Under the pieces are notes generated by a model, which saw only the letters and a list, made by a program, of their open reading frames with translations, was not told where the DNA came from and ran no database searches. A DNA stretch of 59,609 bases, from contig JAILAR010000129.1 in the NCBI GenBank assembly GCA_024681515.1, forward strand, positions 1 through 59,609. The letters are read 5' to 3'. Made by a program: the position numbers and the translations under genes. Shown here in pieces: positions 1 through 8,479 of the stretch (position 1 is the stretch's first letter; each line of letters opens with the position of its first letter). The stretch comes from Eubacterium sp. (GTDB taxonomy: Bacteria > Bacillota > Clostridia > Lachnospirales > Lachnospiraceae).

Positions 1-288
1 CCGGTGCTGCTTTCCGTGGGCCCCGGCTTCTTCCATAAGGGGCAGCGTCTGCCGCTCTACCGAAGGACGCCGGAGGGAGCCTATGAACGGGCGAGCTCTA
101 TGCGGGATCATTACGTTACAGTGACAGGTGTGATGACGACGGAGGAGATGATGGCATCGGGGAATGGTGATATGCTCCGGATCTCTTCCTGGGGGCATGA
201 GTATTATATAAATTTCAGTGAGTATCTGGATCATGTTAAAAAATATGACAATTTTCTGTTTAGCAGTATCTTGTATATTCATGAATAG
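1..288 (+). CDS. C-terminal end of a protein, possibly papain/C39-like
   Basis: The reading frame is open from the first base of the window and stops at 286-288, so this is the last ~95 residues of a gene that begins upstream. The GTG at base 4 is probably not the real start. The segment HYVTVTG followed by an ISSWGHEYYIN block resembles the catalytic-His region and following strand of papain-fold (C39-like) peptidase domains. The catalytic Cys would lie outside the window, so the assignment is a pattern-based guess. The next gene starts about 130 bases downstream and is probably separate. Confidence 0.5.
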   Translation, partial: PVLLSVGPGFFHKGQRLPLYRRTPEGAYERASSMRDHYVTVTGVMTTEEMMASGNGDMLRISSWGHEYYINFSEYLDHVKKYDNFLFSSILYIHE

Positions 289-418
289 GGACTAAGTGAT
301 CGTTGAAGTATTTGAATAGTTCTCTAGTTGGTATACTTGGTAGAGGAAAGAAGCCTAGAAAAAAAGAAAAGGACCTGAAAAAATGGGTTTTTCTTTGCGT
401 GGCAAGGAGGATAGTTTT

Positions 419-1564
419 ATGTATGGGGAGCTTCATATTTTGCTGATTCTGACAGGCGGAACCATCGGTACCATGGTTTGTGAAGATGGGAAACGAAGAC
501 TCCCCTCGTCCGGGGAGAGTGCGGAACCCGTGTTGCTGAACAGGCTTCGGGAACAGGAGCCTGAAATACGTTTTTTTGCGGAGATCCACACGCCTTACGA
601 GGTACTCAGCGAACATATGACTTTGGGACATCTGGAGAAACTGGCAAAGTGCCTTCGGAGTGAGGATCTGACAAAGTATGATGGGGTGTTTATCACTCAC
701 GGTTCGGATACGCTGGCATTCACAGCGGTTTTTCTGGGTGAACTGATGCGTGGATGTCCGGTGCCGGTGTTTTTGCTGGCGGCGCAGCGGCCGCTCGAGG
801 ATCCGGAGAGCAACGGTGTGGAGAATGCGCGGGCTGCGCTGCACCTTATGGAGACGTGGGAGGATTATATTCGAGTCCGTGAGGATGAATTCGCGTCTGG
901 TTTTATTAACGACATACAGGGGGGCGGAATTAAAGCCGGGAACGGCCTTCGAGACCCCGGACTCAGCCCCGTATATGTGCCGTACAGAAACAGCGATGGA
1001 ATGTATCTGCACCGAGCGGAGGAGCTTCGGCAGTGTCAGCCGGGGACGGATGACTTTTTCAGTGGCGGAATGCAGAGTCTGAAAAAATCTTCGGATGGAC
1101 GTTATGTCTGGCCGGGCGAGTGGAAGCGGCAAGAACTTGATGGGAAGAAGCAACAAAAATTGAATGAGGAGACGCGGTCGGGGTTGGATGAACAGTTGCC
1201 ACAGGAAGCAACGCGTGATGGAGACACCGTGCAGGGATCCTGGCTGGTTCCGGATATTTCCCTTGCTCCGGATGTTCTGCTCCTTCATCCGTATGTTGGG
1301 ATCCGTTATGACTGTATCTCTCTTGAAGGGATCCGGGCGGTTGTGCACACCATGTATCATTCGTCTACTGCTCCGAAGGAACTGGTGGGATTTCTGGACC
1401 GTTGTCGGGAGGCAGGTGTGCCCTGTTATATTCTTCCTTGCGATCCGGAGAATTTTCACTATGAGACCACGGCGGAGCTGCTGGAACATGGTGCGATCCC
1501 GATCGGCGGAATGTCTGTGGAGTCTGCGTACATGCGGCTTGTGATGAACCGACTGCCTGAGTAG
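419..1564 (+). CDS. L-asparaginase family protein
   Basis: About 381 aa. It should hydrolyse L-asparagine to aspartate and ammonia in the cytoplasm (no signal peptide). The N-terminal LILTGGTIG carries the first catalytic Thr (about residue 15), and THGSDTLAF near residue 100 is the second catalytic segment, usually HGTDT in the family. The start at 419 is chosen because AAGGAGG lies 8 bases upstream; an in-frame ATG at 383 has no such site. Roughly residues 215-285 form a charged, low-complexity insertion (KKSSDGR...EATRDGD) between the two domains, so substrate preference could differ from standard enzymes. The C-terminal GGMSVESAYMRLVM matches the usual family end, so the gene is complete. 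Confidence 0.85.
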   Translation: MYGELHILLILTGGTIGTMVCEDGKRRLPSSGESAEPVLLNRLREQEPEIRFFAEIHTPYEVLSEHMTLGHLEKLAKCLRSEDLTKYDGVFITHGSDTLAFTAVFLGELMRGCPVPVFLLAAQRPLEDPESNGVENARAALHLMETWEDYIRVREDEFASGFINDIQGGGIKAGNGLRDPGLSPVYVPYRNSDGMYLHRAEELRQCQPGTDDFFSGGMQSLKKSSDGRYVWPGEWKRQELDGKKQQKLNEETRSGLDEQLPQEATRDGDTVQGSWLVPDISLAPDVLLLHPYVGIRYDCISLEGIRAVVHTMYHSSTAPKELVGFLDRCREAGVPCYILPCDPENFHYETTAELLEHGAIPIGGMSVESAYMRLVMNRLPE

Positions 1565-1797
1565 AACCAGGAGGCGGGGCAGAGTGAACCGGACAGATAA
1601 CGAGAGTCTGTAGGCGGAGACGACATACAGAAAGGTGTCTCTCGATCAGATGTGTTGAGCGTGCTTTTCCTGTGTTGGCAGAGCATGGTTCACAGAACAT
1701 GATTTTGATAGAAAATGAGTCTAATTGATAGACATCGAAATCCGTTCAAAGGTATATTGGAGATAGAGTCTGGGACTTGTCAGGAGGTATATGTTAC

Positions 1798-4044
1798 ATG
1801 GATGTGGAAGCAATCGTAAAGAAAATGACACTGGAGGAGAAGGCAAGTGCTGTTGAGGGCAAGCTGTTCTGGTTCACCCAGGAGTATCCGGAGCTGGGGA
1901 TTCCGTCCGTACAGGTGAGCGACGGCCCTCACGGTCTTCGGAAAATGTACGGCCAGGGACTGACCATCACTTCGGTCTGCTTTCCTGCAGCCTGCGCTAC
2001 GGCCTGCAGTTTTGATACGGAGCTGATGGAGAACATGGGTCATACGCTGGGCAGGGAATGCCAGGCGGAGGATGTGGCCGTGATCCTCGGACCGGCGGTA
2101 AATATCAAGCGTTCCCCGCTCTGCGGACGGAATTTTGAGTATGTATCCGAGGATCCGTACGTAGCCGGCAAGATGTCTGCGGCTCTGATCCGTGGCGTGC
2201 AGGCCGAAAATGTCGGAACTTCAATCAAGCATTTTGCGGCAAATAATCAGGAGTTCGAGCGGATGTACGGCAGCTCCGAGGTGGATGAACGGACGCTCCG
2301 TGAGATCTATTTCCCGGCGTTTGAGATCGCAGTGAAGGAAGCGCAGCCCTGGACGGTAATGTGCTCCTACAATCGGATCAACGGAACCTATTCATCGGAG
2401 AATCCCTGGCTGCTGAACGATGTTCTGCGGAAGGACTGGGGCTTTGACGGTCTGGTAATGTCTGACTGGGGCGCTGTGTCTGACCGGATCGCCGGGATCG
2501 CGGCGGGGCTGGATCTGGATATGCCGGGTTCCCAGGGGGTGAATAACGAATCCATCGTAAAGGCAGTGCAGGAGGGACGGCTTTCCGAGGAAGCACTGGA
2601 TACGGCGGTTTTGAACATCCTGAAAATGGTAGATAAATATGTGTCCCATCGAAGCGCCGCAGAGATTCCTGCCTTCGATCTGGCGGCAGATTCTGCACAG
2701 GCTGCGGATGTGGCACGGGAGTGCATCGTTCTTCTGAAAAATGAGGATAAGGTCCTGCCCCTTGCAAAGGAAGAAAAGGTGGCACTGATCGGTGGATTTG
2801 CAGAGAAGCCGCGTTATCAGGGCGGCGGCAGTTCTCATATCGAAAGTTTCAAGGTGGTATCGGCACTGTCGGTGGCGCAGCGGTATGGCGCATTCAGCTT
2901 TAACCGTGGATTTTCCGAGAAAGAGGATATTTACGAGAAGGATCTGCAGCAGGAGGCTCTTGCGGCAGCGGCGGAGGCAGATAAGATCGTGGTATTTGCA
3001 GGACTTCCGGATCTCTTCGAGTCCGAGGGTTATGACCGCGAGCATATGCAGCTTCCGGCATGCCAGAACCGTCTGATCGCGGATCTGGTAAAGACAGGAA
3101 AACCGGTGATCGTGGTACTGCACAACGGTTCTCCGGTGGAAATGCCCTGGGCAGACGACGTGGCCGGTATCGTGGAAGCCTACCTCGGCGGCGACGGTGT
3201 CGGCGAGGCCGTGATGGATGTGCTGTATGGCAGGGTAAATCCCTCCGGCAGACTGGCAGAAAGCTTCCCGATGAAGCTCTCCGACAATCCGTCTTATCTG
3301 AACTTCCCGGGAACGGGGCACAAGGTGAACTATGCCGAGGGCGTCTTCGTAGGCTACCGGTATTATGATACAAAGCAGATGCCGGTTCGGTTCCCGTTTG
3401 GCTATGGTCTCTCCTATACGGATTTCCGATATGCAAATCTTCGTGTCAGCCGCGATTCCTTCACGGCGGCGGAAGGCGTGACGGTTTCTGTGGATGTGAC
3501 AAATATCGGTGACCGTGCAGGTAAGGAAGTGGTTCAGCTTTACGTTTCGGATAAGACCGGAAGTACGATCCGGCCGGTGCACGAGCTGAAGGGCTTCTGC
3601 AAGCTGGCGCTGGAACCGGGAGAGACGAAGACGGCGACATTTACGTTGGACAAGCGTGCATTTGCCTGGTACGACGTGGAGCAGGGAGACTGGTATGCGG
3701 CCAACGGAACCTATGTGATCGAGGTGGGACGTTCTTCGCGTCAGATCGAGTACACCGCAGAGGTGCATATCATCGGCAGCAAGGAGAAGCCGCCGGTCAT
3801 CACTCCGGATGTGCAGGTGGGAGAGCTGCTGAAGAGTCCGTTCACCCGCGAATTCACGCAGGAACGGCTGAAGAAGTATACGGATGTGTTTAAGGGTCTC
3901 GGAAATGAGACCGATGAGATGGTGGAAGCGGTCGTTCGCTTCATGCCGCTTCGGGCGCTTCGGAGTTTTCTCGGTGTTTCAAATGAGGAGGTCGATGCGA
4001 TCTGCGAAGAACTGAAGGCACATATCGCGGAGCAGATGAAATAA
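1798..4044 (+). CDS. Glycoside hydrolase family 3 beta-glucosidase
   Basis: About 748 aa, cytoplasmic (no signal peptide), releasing terminal beta-linked glucose or a related sugar from oligosaccharides. The GH3 N-terminal barrel shows DGPHGLRKM, KHFAANNQE and VMSDWGAV, whose Asp (about residue 222) is the expected nucleophile. The GH3 C-terminal domain follows, then a fibronectin-III-like domain (VTNIGDRAGKEVVQLYVSD) and a ~90-residue tail. The start at 1798 sits 10 bases after AGGAGG; an in-frame TTG at 1777 precedes that site and is rejected. The gene converges on rsmG with adjoining stop codons at 4044/4045. Exact sugar specificity cannot be read from the sequence. Confidence 0.92.
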   Translation: MDVEAIVKKMTLEEKASAVEGKLFWFTQEYPELGIPSVQVSDGPHGLRKMYGQGLTITSVCFPAACATACSFDTELMENMGHTLGRECQAEDVAVILGPAVNIKRSPLCGRNFEYVSEDPYVAGKMSAALIRGVQAENVGTSIKHFAANNQEFERMYGSSEVDERTLREIYFPAFEIAVKEAQPWTVMCSYNRINGTYSSENPWLLNDVLRKDWGFDGLVMSDWGAVSDRIAGIAAGLDLDMPGSQGVNNESIVKAVQEGRLSEEALDTAVLNILKMVDKYVSHRSAAEIPAFDLAADSAQAADVARECIVLLKNEDKVLPLAKEEKVALIGGFAEKPRYQGGGSSHIESFKVVSALSVAQRYGAFSFNRGFSEKEDIYEKDLQQEALAAAAEADKIVVFAGLPDLFESEGYDREHMQLPACQNRLIADLVKTGKPVIVVLHNGSPVEMPWADDVAGIVEAYLGGDGVGEAVMDVLYGRVNPSGRLAESFPMKLSDNPSYLNFPGTGHKVNYAEGVFVGYRYYDTKQMPVRFPFGYGLSYTDFRYANLRVSRDSFTAAEGVTVSVDVTNIGDRAGKEVVQLYVSDKTGSTIRPVHELKGFCKLALEPGETKTATFTLDKRAFAWYDVEQGDWYAANGTYVIEVGRSSRQIEYTAEVHIIGSKEKPPVITPDVQVGELLKSPFTREFTQERLKKYTDVFKGLGNETDEMVEAVVRFMPLRALRSFLGVSNEEVDAICEELKAHIAEQMK

Positions 4045-4758
4045 TCACAGGGGATTTTTCTTCGCAGTCCCGGCTTTTCGGGGATAGGCCTTCGGTGTGT
4101 TTTTTTCTTTTCGGATCGGGATTAAAGCTCTCTGAATATCCGTATCCGGCAAGGTTATGTAAACCGGATCTTCGTAATGTCCTCCGACAGTACGGATCGC
4201 ATGTCCGGCGGCTTTCAGTTCTTCTGCCACATCTCCGGATTTATAGGCAAGAAAAGTACCGCCTACCTTTACAAAAGGAAGATCGTATTCCGCCAGCATG
4301 GAGAGATTTGCCACGGCGCGGGAAACGGCCAGGTCATATTTCTCCCGGAAGGCCGGATCCTGTCCGCCTTCTTCCGCGCGCATATGGACGGCTGTGATGT
4401 CCGTGAGCCCAAGGGCGCTGATGACTTCCTGCAGGAAACCGACCCTTTTCTGCAGGGAGTCCAGCAGGGTGACGGACAGATCCGGGCAGAGGATCTTCAT
4501 AGGGATCCCCGGGAAACCCGCTCCGGTGCCGACATCGATGAGGCGGCAGGGGAACAGCTTTCGGAGCTCCGGGACTGCCAGCGGTGCCAGACTGTCGATC
4601 AGATGCTTCTCTATAAATTCATTTCTTTCGGTGATGGCTGTCAGGTTCATCACCTTGTTTTTTTCTATGACCAGCTGATAATAGGTCTCCAGCTGCGATA
4701 ACTGCCCGTCCGTGACGGGGAGGCCGGCAGCGGCCAGCCAGGTTCGGATCCGTTCCAT
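4045..4758 (-). CDS. rsmG: 16S rRNA (guanine527-N7)-methyltransferase RsmG
   Basis: 237 aa. An SAM-dependent methyltransferase that modifies G527 of 16S rRNA. The SAM-binding motif DVGTGAGFPGIPMKI and the N-terminal NLTAITERNEFIEKHLIDS are typical of GidB/RsmG. The upstream AGAGGAAAAAAT provides the ribosome site. The C-terminus ends in a short basic tail (KAYPRKAGTAKKNPL). In many Firmicutes rsmG follows mnmG near the origin; here it stands alone, convergent with the GH3 gene, so the ancestral order has been broken. Confidence 0.95.
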   Translation of the reverse strand: MERIRTWLAAAGLPVTDGQLSQLETYYQLVIEKNKVMNLTAITERNEFIEKHLIDSLAPLAVPELRKLFPCRLIDVGTGAGFPGIPMKILCPDLSVTLLDSLQKRVGFLQEVISALGLTDITAVHMRAEEGGQDPAFREKYDLAVSRAVANLSMLAEYDLPFVKVGGTFLAYKSGDVAEELKAAGHAIRTVGGHYEDPVYITLPDTDIQRALIPIRKEKNTPKAYPRKAGTAKKNPL

Positions 4759-5123
4759 ATTTTTTCCTCTTTTGGGTAAACTCTTTTTGAATTCATTTGC
4801 GGGTCAAGACGTCACAAACTGTCGTGCAAGCACGACGTTTGTGACCCTTTGCCCCTGTTATCATCATATTCTACGTAAGCGAACAATTCAAGAAAAATCG
4901 TGGAAGTCCATATTCGGAGTTTTTCGATTTGACCATTCGACGAGGCACTATATAAGAAAGGGCGCCATGCCTTTCGAGGGTCGCGCTTCCGTTGGTTGAT
5001 TCGGTGCATAACATATTCAGTTGAGTCAAAACTGTGTAGTTTTAAAAAAAACAGTAGGAAAGCTTGACAAGGTGTGGTAGAATAACAGCTTAGAATGTCA
5101 ACTTAGAACAAATGAGGTGTGAT
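4759..5123. other. Intergenic region with a long inverted repeat
   Basis: No supportable gene. The divergent rsmG and LCP promoters must lie here. The notable content is the hairpin at 4801-4857, listed separately, followed by an AT-rich stretch. TTGACA lies at about 5065 and an extended -10-like TGGTAGAAT at about 5079, but their spacing is too short for them to form one promoter. Confidence 0.5.
4801..4857. repeat. Inverted repeat, GGGTC...GACCC hairpin family
   Basis: Outer GGGTC/GACCC flanks enclose GTCACAAAC and GTTTGTGAC, which in turn enclose TCGTGC and GCACGA. This gives a long stem with one small mismatch. The outer layout resembles the first hairpin of the duplicated element at 41161 and 41661, suggesting one dispersed family. 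Confidence 0.6.
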
Positions 5124-6665
5124 ATGGCCACAGGCAATACAAAGAACCATAAGAAGAAAGCAAAGCTCAGCAAGCTGAAGATCGCCGGCTGTGTGCTGGC
5201 CGGGATCGAGTTCATTATATCGGTTCTCTTCATTTATTTTGCAATCTCGACGAAGGTCGTTCCGATGAAATATGCGCTGCTGGCGGGTGTGGTACTCGGC
5301 ATCTTCCCGATCCTTGTGGTGCTCATGCAGATGAATAAGAAAACCGGCGTTGTAGGCATCGTTCTGGCGGTGATCATCAGTGCGGTTGTCGGATACGGAA
5401 TCTACCTGGTACGTCATGCAGACAAGGCGCTGGACAAGGTGACCGGAAAGACTACCGAGATCACGGTGATGAATGTCTACATTAAAAAAGACGATCCCGT
5501 GAACTCCATAAATGATGCACTGGCCCAGAATTATCTGTTCGGAATCCTTCGGGAGAAGGACAGAGATAAGGCGGACGAGACCATCAAGCAGATCGAGTCT
5601 TCCGTCAGCGGTACGGTTCAGACGAAGGAATATGAGACGATCTTTGACGTGGCGAAAGCAATGAACGATTCGGAGATCCAGGGATTTATTGCCAGCTCGG
5701 CATTCGTATCGGCGCTGGACGGCTCTGAGGAATATCAGCATTTCTCTGACGGCCTGAAGATCATTCTGGAGAAGCAGATCGAGACGGTGGTTGAGAAGAA
5801 GGCGGAGGATAATCCGGAGAAGGAAGAGACTCCGAAGGCAGCGGGCTGCTTTGCGGTTTATCTCAGCGGTATCGATACCTTTGGTTCGGTATCAACAAAG
5901 AGCCGGAGTGATGTAAATATCATAGCTATCGTGAACCGGAACACACGTCAGATCATGCTGATCACCACACCGCGTGATTTCCACGTACCGCTTTCCATTT
6001 CCGACGGACATAAGGATAAGCTGACCCACGCAGGTATCTACGGTATCGAAGTTTCCATGGATACGTTGGAAATGATCTATGACGTAAACCTTGATTACTA
6101 TGTGCGCCTGAATTTTTCGGGATTTATCAACATCATCGACGCGCTCGGCGGTATCGATGTTTATTCCCAGTACTCCTTCGGAACCCCGATGGAGACGGAT
6201 TATTTCACCTATGAAAAGGGTATGAATCACCTGTACGGCAAGGCTGCACTGGCATTTGCCCGCGAGCGGCATTCCTTCGGCGACGGAGATTTCCAGCGCG
6301 GACGGAACCAGATGGAGGTTATCAAGGGCGTGATCAACGCACTGGAGTCCTCTCAGCTGCTGTATAATTTCAGCGAGGTTATGGAAGAACTGTCCAATAC
6401 CTTTGAGACCAACATGACCAAGGATGAGGTCGGAGAGCTGGTTCAGGAAATGATCGAGTCCGACAAGAGCTGGAACGTTCTCAGCTACGAGGTCATGGGT
6501 TATCCGGATTGGGGCGTATGCTACACCGGCGGTGGTGAGGCCTCTGTGGTTACTCCGGAGTGGAGATGTGTGGATTATGCAAATGAACTTATCCGCCGGA
6601 CACTGGATGGGGAGACCATGACGCAGGACGAAGTGAAGGAAAACGCTCCGAAGGGGAACTTCTAA
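5124..6665 (+). CDS. LytR-CpsA-Psr (LCP) family cell-wall polymer ligase
   Basis: 513 aa from ATG 5124. LCP proteins transfer undecaprenyl-linked glycopolymers onto peptidoglycan at the outer face of the membrane. Three hydrophobic segments lie near residues 17-100, followed by an ~80-residue spacer. The LCP catalytic domain then shows SRSDVNIIAIVNRNT, LITTPRDFHV, DALGGIDVYS and FARERHSFGDGDFQRG, with the conserved Arg and Asp residues present. The start is uncertain: ATG 5112 is in frame but lacks an upstream site, while GAGGTG lies just before 5124. It is the first of a likely run with the nucleotidyltransferase downstream. Confidence 0.9.
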   Translation: MATGNTKNHKKKAKLSKLKIAGCVLAGIEFIISVLFIYFAISTKVVPMKYALLAGVVLGIFPILVVLMQMNKKTGVVGIVLAVIISAVVGYGIYLVRHADKALDKVTGKTTEITVMNVYIKKDDPVNSINDALAQNYLFGILREKDRDKADETIKQIESSVSGTVQTKEYETIFDVAKAMNDSEIQGFIASSAFVSALDGSEEYQHFSDGLKIILEKQIETVVEKKAEDNPEKEETPKAAGCFAVYLSGIDTFGSVSTKSRSDVNIIAIVNRNTRQIMLITTPRDFHVPLSISDGHKDKLTHAGIYGIEVSMDTLEMIYDVNLDYYVRLNFSGFINIIDALGGIDVYSQYSFGTPMETDYFTYEKGMNHLYGKAALAFARERHSFGDGDFQRGRNQMEVIKGVINALESSQLLYNFSEVMEELSNTFETNMTKDEVGELVQEMIESDKSWNVLSYEVMGYPDWGVCYTGGGEASVVTPEWRCVDYANELIRRTLDGETMTQDEVKENAPKGNF

Positions 6666-6730
6666 AACGAAGTGCGCGAGACTGAAAACCAGGTGTAAGG
6701 CGTATAACTGACAGTGTGAGCGCATAATTA

Positions 6731-6766
6731 ACGGAGCGCCGGAAGGCGCGAAGTATTGGATAGGAG
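6731..6766 (+). repeat. Dispersed repeat A, copy 1, carrying a ribosome site
   Basis: The pattern ACGGAGCGCC-GGAA-GGCGCG then AAGTATTGGATAGGAG forms a short hairpin whose 3' end is the Shine-Dalgarno sequence of the nucleotidyltransferase at 6773. Related copies lie at 7741, 16095-16187 (three in tandem), 18741 and 48738, each directly before a start codon. Confidence 0.8.
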
Positions 6767-6772
6767 AAAAAA

Positions 6773-7693
6773 ATGAAAAAAGAACCGGTCCTGGTAGTTA
6801 TGGCGGCAGGTATGGGAAGCCGTTTTGGGGGATTGAAGCAGGTGGCGTCCGTGGATACCATGGGACATGCACTGATGGATTATGCCATCTATGATGCATA
6901 TCGCGGAGGATTCCGTGAGGTACTGTTCATCATCCGGCATGATTTTGAAAATGAATTTAAGATGAAGATCGGAAGCCGTGTGGAGCGGAAGATGAAGGTG
7001 GAGTATGTCTGCCAGGAGCTGAACATGCTGCCGGAGGGTGTGACGGTCCCGGAAGGACGCGAGAAGCCCTGGGGAACGACCCATGCTCTTTTCTGCTGCA
7101 GGGAAGCGCTGGCAGGACGTCCGTTCCTTACTATCAATGCGGATGACTATTACGGAGTGGATTCCTTTAAGCTGGCTTATGACTTCCTGACAAAGGAAGA
7201 TGCAAAGGATACGGAACACGCCATTATCGGTTATGACGCGGTAAGAACACTTTCCGAAAACGGTACGGTTTCCCGTGGCATTTGCAAATGTGATGAGGAG
7301 AACCGGCTGCTCCGGATCGATGAGCGTAAGGAGATCGCACTGGAAGAAGGCGTCGGATATTTTACGCTGGATGGCGGTGAGAACTGGGAGGAGATTCCGG
7401 CAGGTTCCCTTGCATCCATGAATCTCTGGGCATTTCAGCCGGGCTTTATCAAGGATATATCCGAATCCTTCCCGGAACGGCTTCGGGCCGGCGTTCAGTC
7501 TAATCCGCTGAAATTCGAGGAGACGATATCCGAGGCGGTTCAGAACATGATGGAACGGGGAAAGGCGTCGGTGGTTGTACTTCCGACGAATGCTACCTGG
7601 TTCGGTATGACCTATCAGGAGGATATCCCGTCAGTCGTTGAGGCACTGCGTGTACTGACGGATGCGGGCGTATACCCCGATACAGTGTGGTAG
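6773..7693 (+). CDS. Sugar-phosphate nucleotidyltransferase family protein
   Basis: 306 aa. The N-terminal VVMAAGMGSRFGGLKQV is the nucleotide-binding loop of the NTP-transferase fold, and TINADDYYG supplies the metal-binding Asp region. Such enzymes join a sugar or polyol phosphate to an NTP. The substrate is not evident, and the protein lacks the usual GalU/RmlA C-terminal signatures. Its ribosome site comes from repeat A. It lies 108 bases after the LCP gene on the same strand and is closed by a strong terminator, so the two may be one unit. Confidence 0.75.
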   Translation: MKKEPVLVVMAAGMGSRFGGLKQVASVDTMGHALMDYAIYDAYRGGFREVLFIIRHDFENEFKMKIGSRVERKMKVEYVCQELNMLPEGVTVPEGREKPWGTTHALFCCREALAGRPFLTINADDYYGVDSFKLAYDFLTKEDAKDTEHAIIGYDAVRTLSENGTVSRGICKCDEENRLLRIDERKEIALEEGVGYFTLDGGENWEEIPAGSLASMNLWAFQPGFIKDISESFPERLRAGVQSNPLKFEETISEAVQNMMERGKASVVVLPTNATWFGMTYQEDIPSVVEALRVLTDAGVYPDTVW

Positions 7694-7700
7694 AATTTTA

Positions 7701-7738
7701 GAAGCCCGTGGCGTCAGGATTGCGCCGCGGGCTTTTTT
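7701..7738 (+). terminator. Rho-independent terminator after the nucleotidyltransferase
   Basis: GAAGCCCGTGGCG pairs with GCGCCGCGGGCTT and is followed by a T run. It lies 7 bases after the stop codon. Confidence 0.85.
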
Positions 7739-7740
7739 AA

Positions 7741-7790
7741 ACGGAGTGCCTTTGGCACGAAGTATGTAAGGCGCGAAGTATGGAATAGAG
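7741..7790 (+). repeat. Dispersed repeat A, copy 2, with a doubled 3' half
   Basis: ACGGAGTGCC-TTT-GGCACGAAGTATG is followed by a second 3' half, GGCGCGAAGTATGGAAT, then AGAGG, which is the ribosome site of the gene at 7797. The doubled half suggests unequal recombination between copies. Confidence 0.75.
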
Positions 7791-7796
7791 GTCAAA

Positions 7797-8417
7797 ATGG
7801 CAAGACAAAAGGAAATGAAGAACATACCGTTCTATGAGCGACCGTCTGCGGATCTTCTGTGCAAGGCGGCAGGACTACTGGCGGGTGCTTTCATGCTGGC
7901 TGCTCCTTTTCTTCGCTGGAGGTCCGTACACGTGAAAGCAGACGTACGGGTGAGCGAGGGCTTCTCGATGTTTGATGTGGTGAAGCGTGTCTTTTCTTCG
8001 GATTTCGCAGGTGAAAACGGCCAGCGAATGAAGATATCCCTCCTTCTGCTTTTGATGGCTGTATCGGCGGTGTGGGTGCTGTTCTTTGCATTCCGGGATC
8101 AGATCTGTCCCGAGAAACTGCGGAAGGTCGATAGTTTCGGGGAGCGGATGTTTGGAAGGTTTCGCCTGATCAGTCATCTTATGCCGATCGTGCTGGGAAT
8201 ATTAGCCGTGGTGCTGTTGGAACGGACTCTGGCGTACTCATTTCTCAGGGAAAGGCTGGAAATGACCTATATCGGCTGGCAGGGACTGATGATCAAGGGA
8301 TATCATGATTGGAAGCTTCCCGGGCTGGGGTGCTGGTTCTTTTATCTGGGAATCACGCTCTACCTTTTCGCGGAGGGCTTCCGGTATCTGATCGAGACAT
8401 TAAATGAGGACGACTGA
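7797..8417 (+). CDS. Membrane protein of unknown function
   Basis: 206 aa with four predicted membrane segments, near residues 25-42, 78-101, 121-141 and 175-197. No enzymatic motif or family is recognised. The GAGG 8-11 bases before the ATG comes from repeat A copy 2. It stands between a terminator and the convergent aroA, so it is probably a single-gene transcript. Confidence 0.7.
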   Translation: MARQKEMKNIPFYERPSADLLCKAAGLLAGAFMLAAPFLRWRSVHVKADVRVSEGFSMFDVVKRVFSSDFAGENGQRMKISLLLLLMAVSAVWVLFFAFRDQICPEKLRKVDSFGERMFGRFRLISHLMPIVLGILAVVLLERTLAYSFLRERLEMTYIGWQGLMIKGYHDWKLPGLGCWFFYLGITLYLFAEGFRYLIETLNEDD

Positions 8418-8479
8418 TCGAAGATGAATCGGTCATGGATGGCAGGCGTGGCCGTGGACAGGCAGACGGACTGCTCCTG

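Noticed and set aside
260-1489. 409-aa antisense frame over the asparaginase gene
   Set aside because: It is a shadow of a strongly supported gene, has no ribosome site and no protein motif. The same applies to long antisense frames at 2392-3768, 35039-36049, 37178-38623 and 53398-54657.
5065-5084. Promoter TTGACA...TAGAAT before the LCP gene
   Set aside because: The hexamers are only 8 bases apart, which cannot form one sigma-A promoter.
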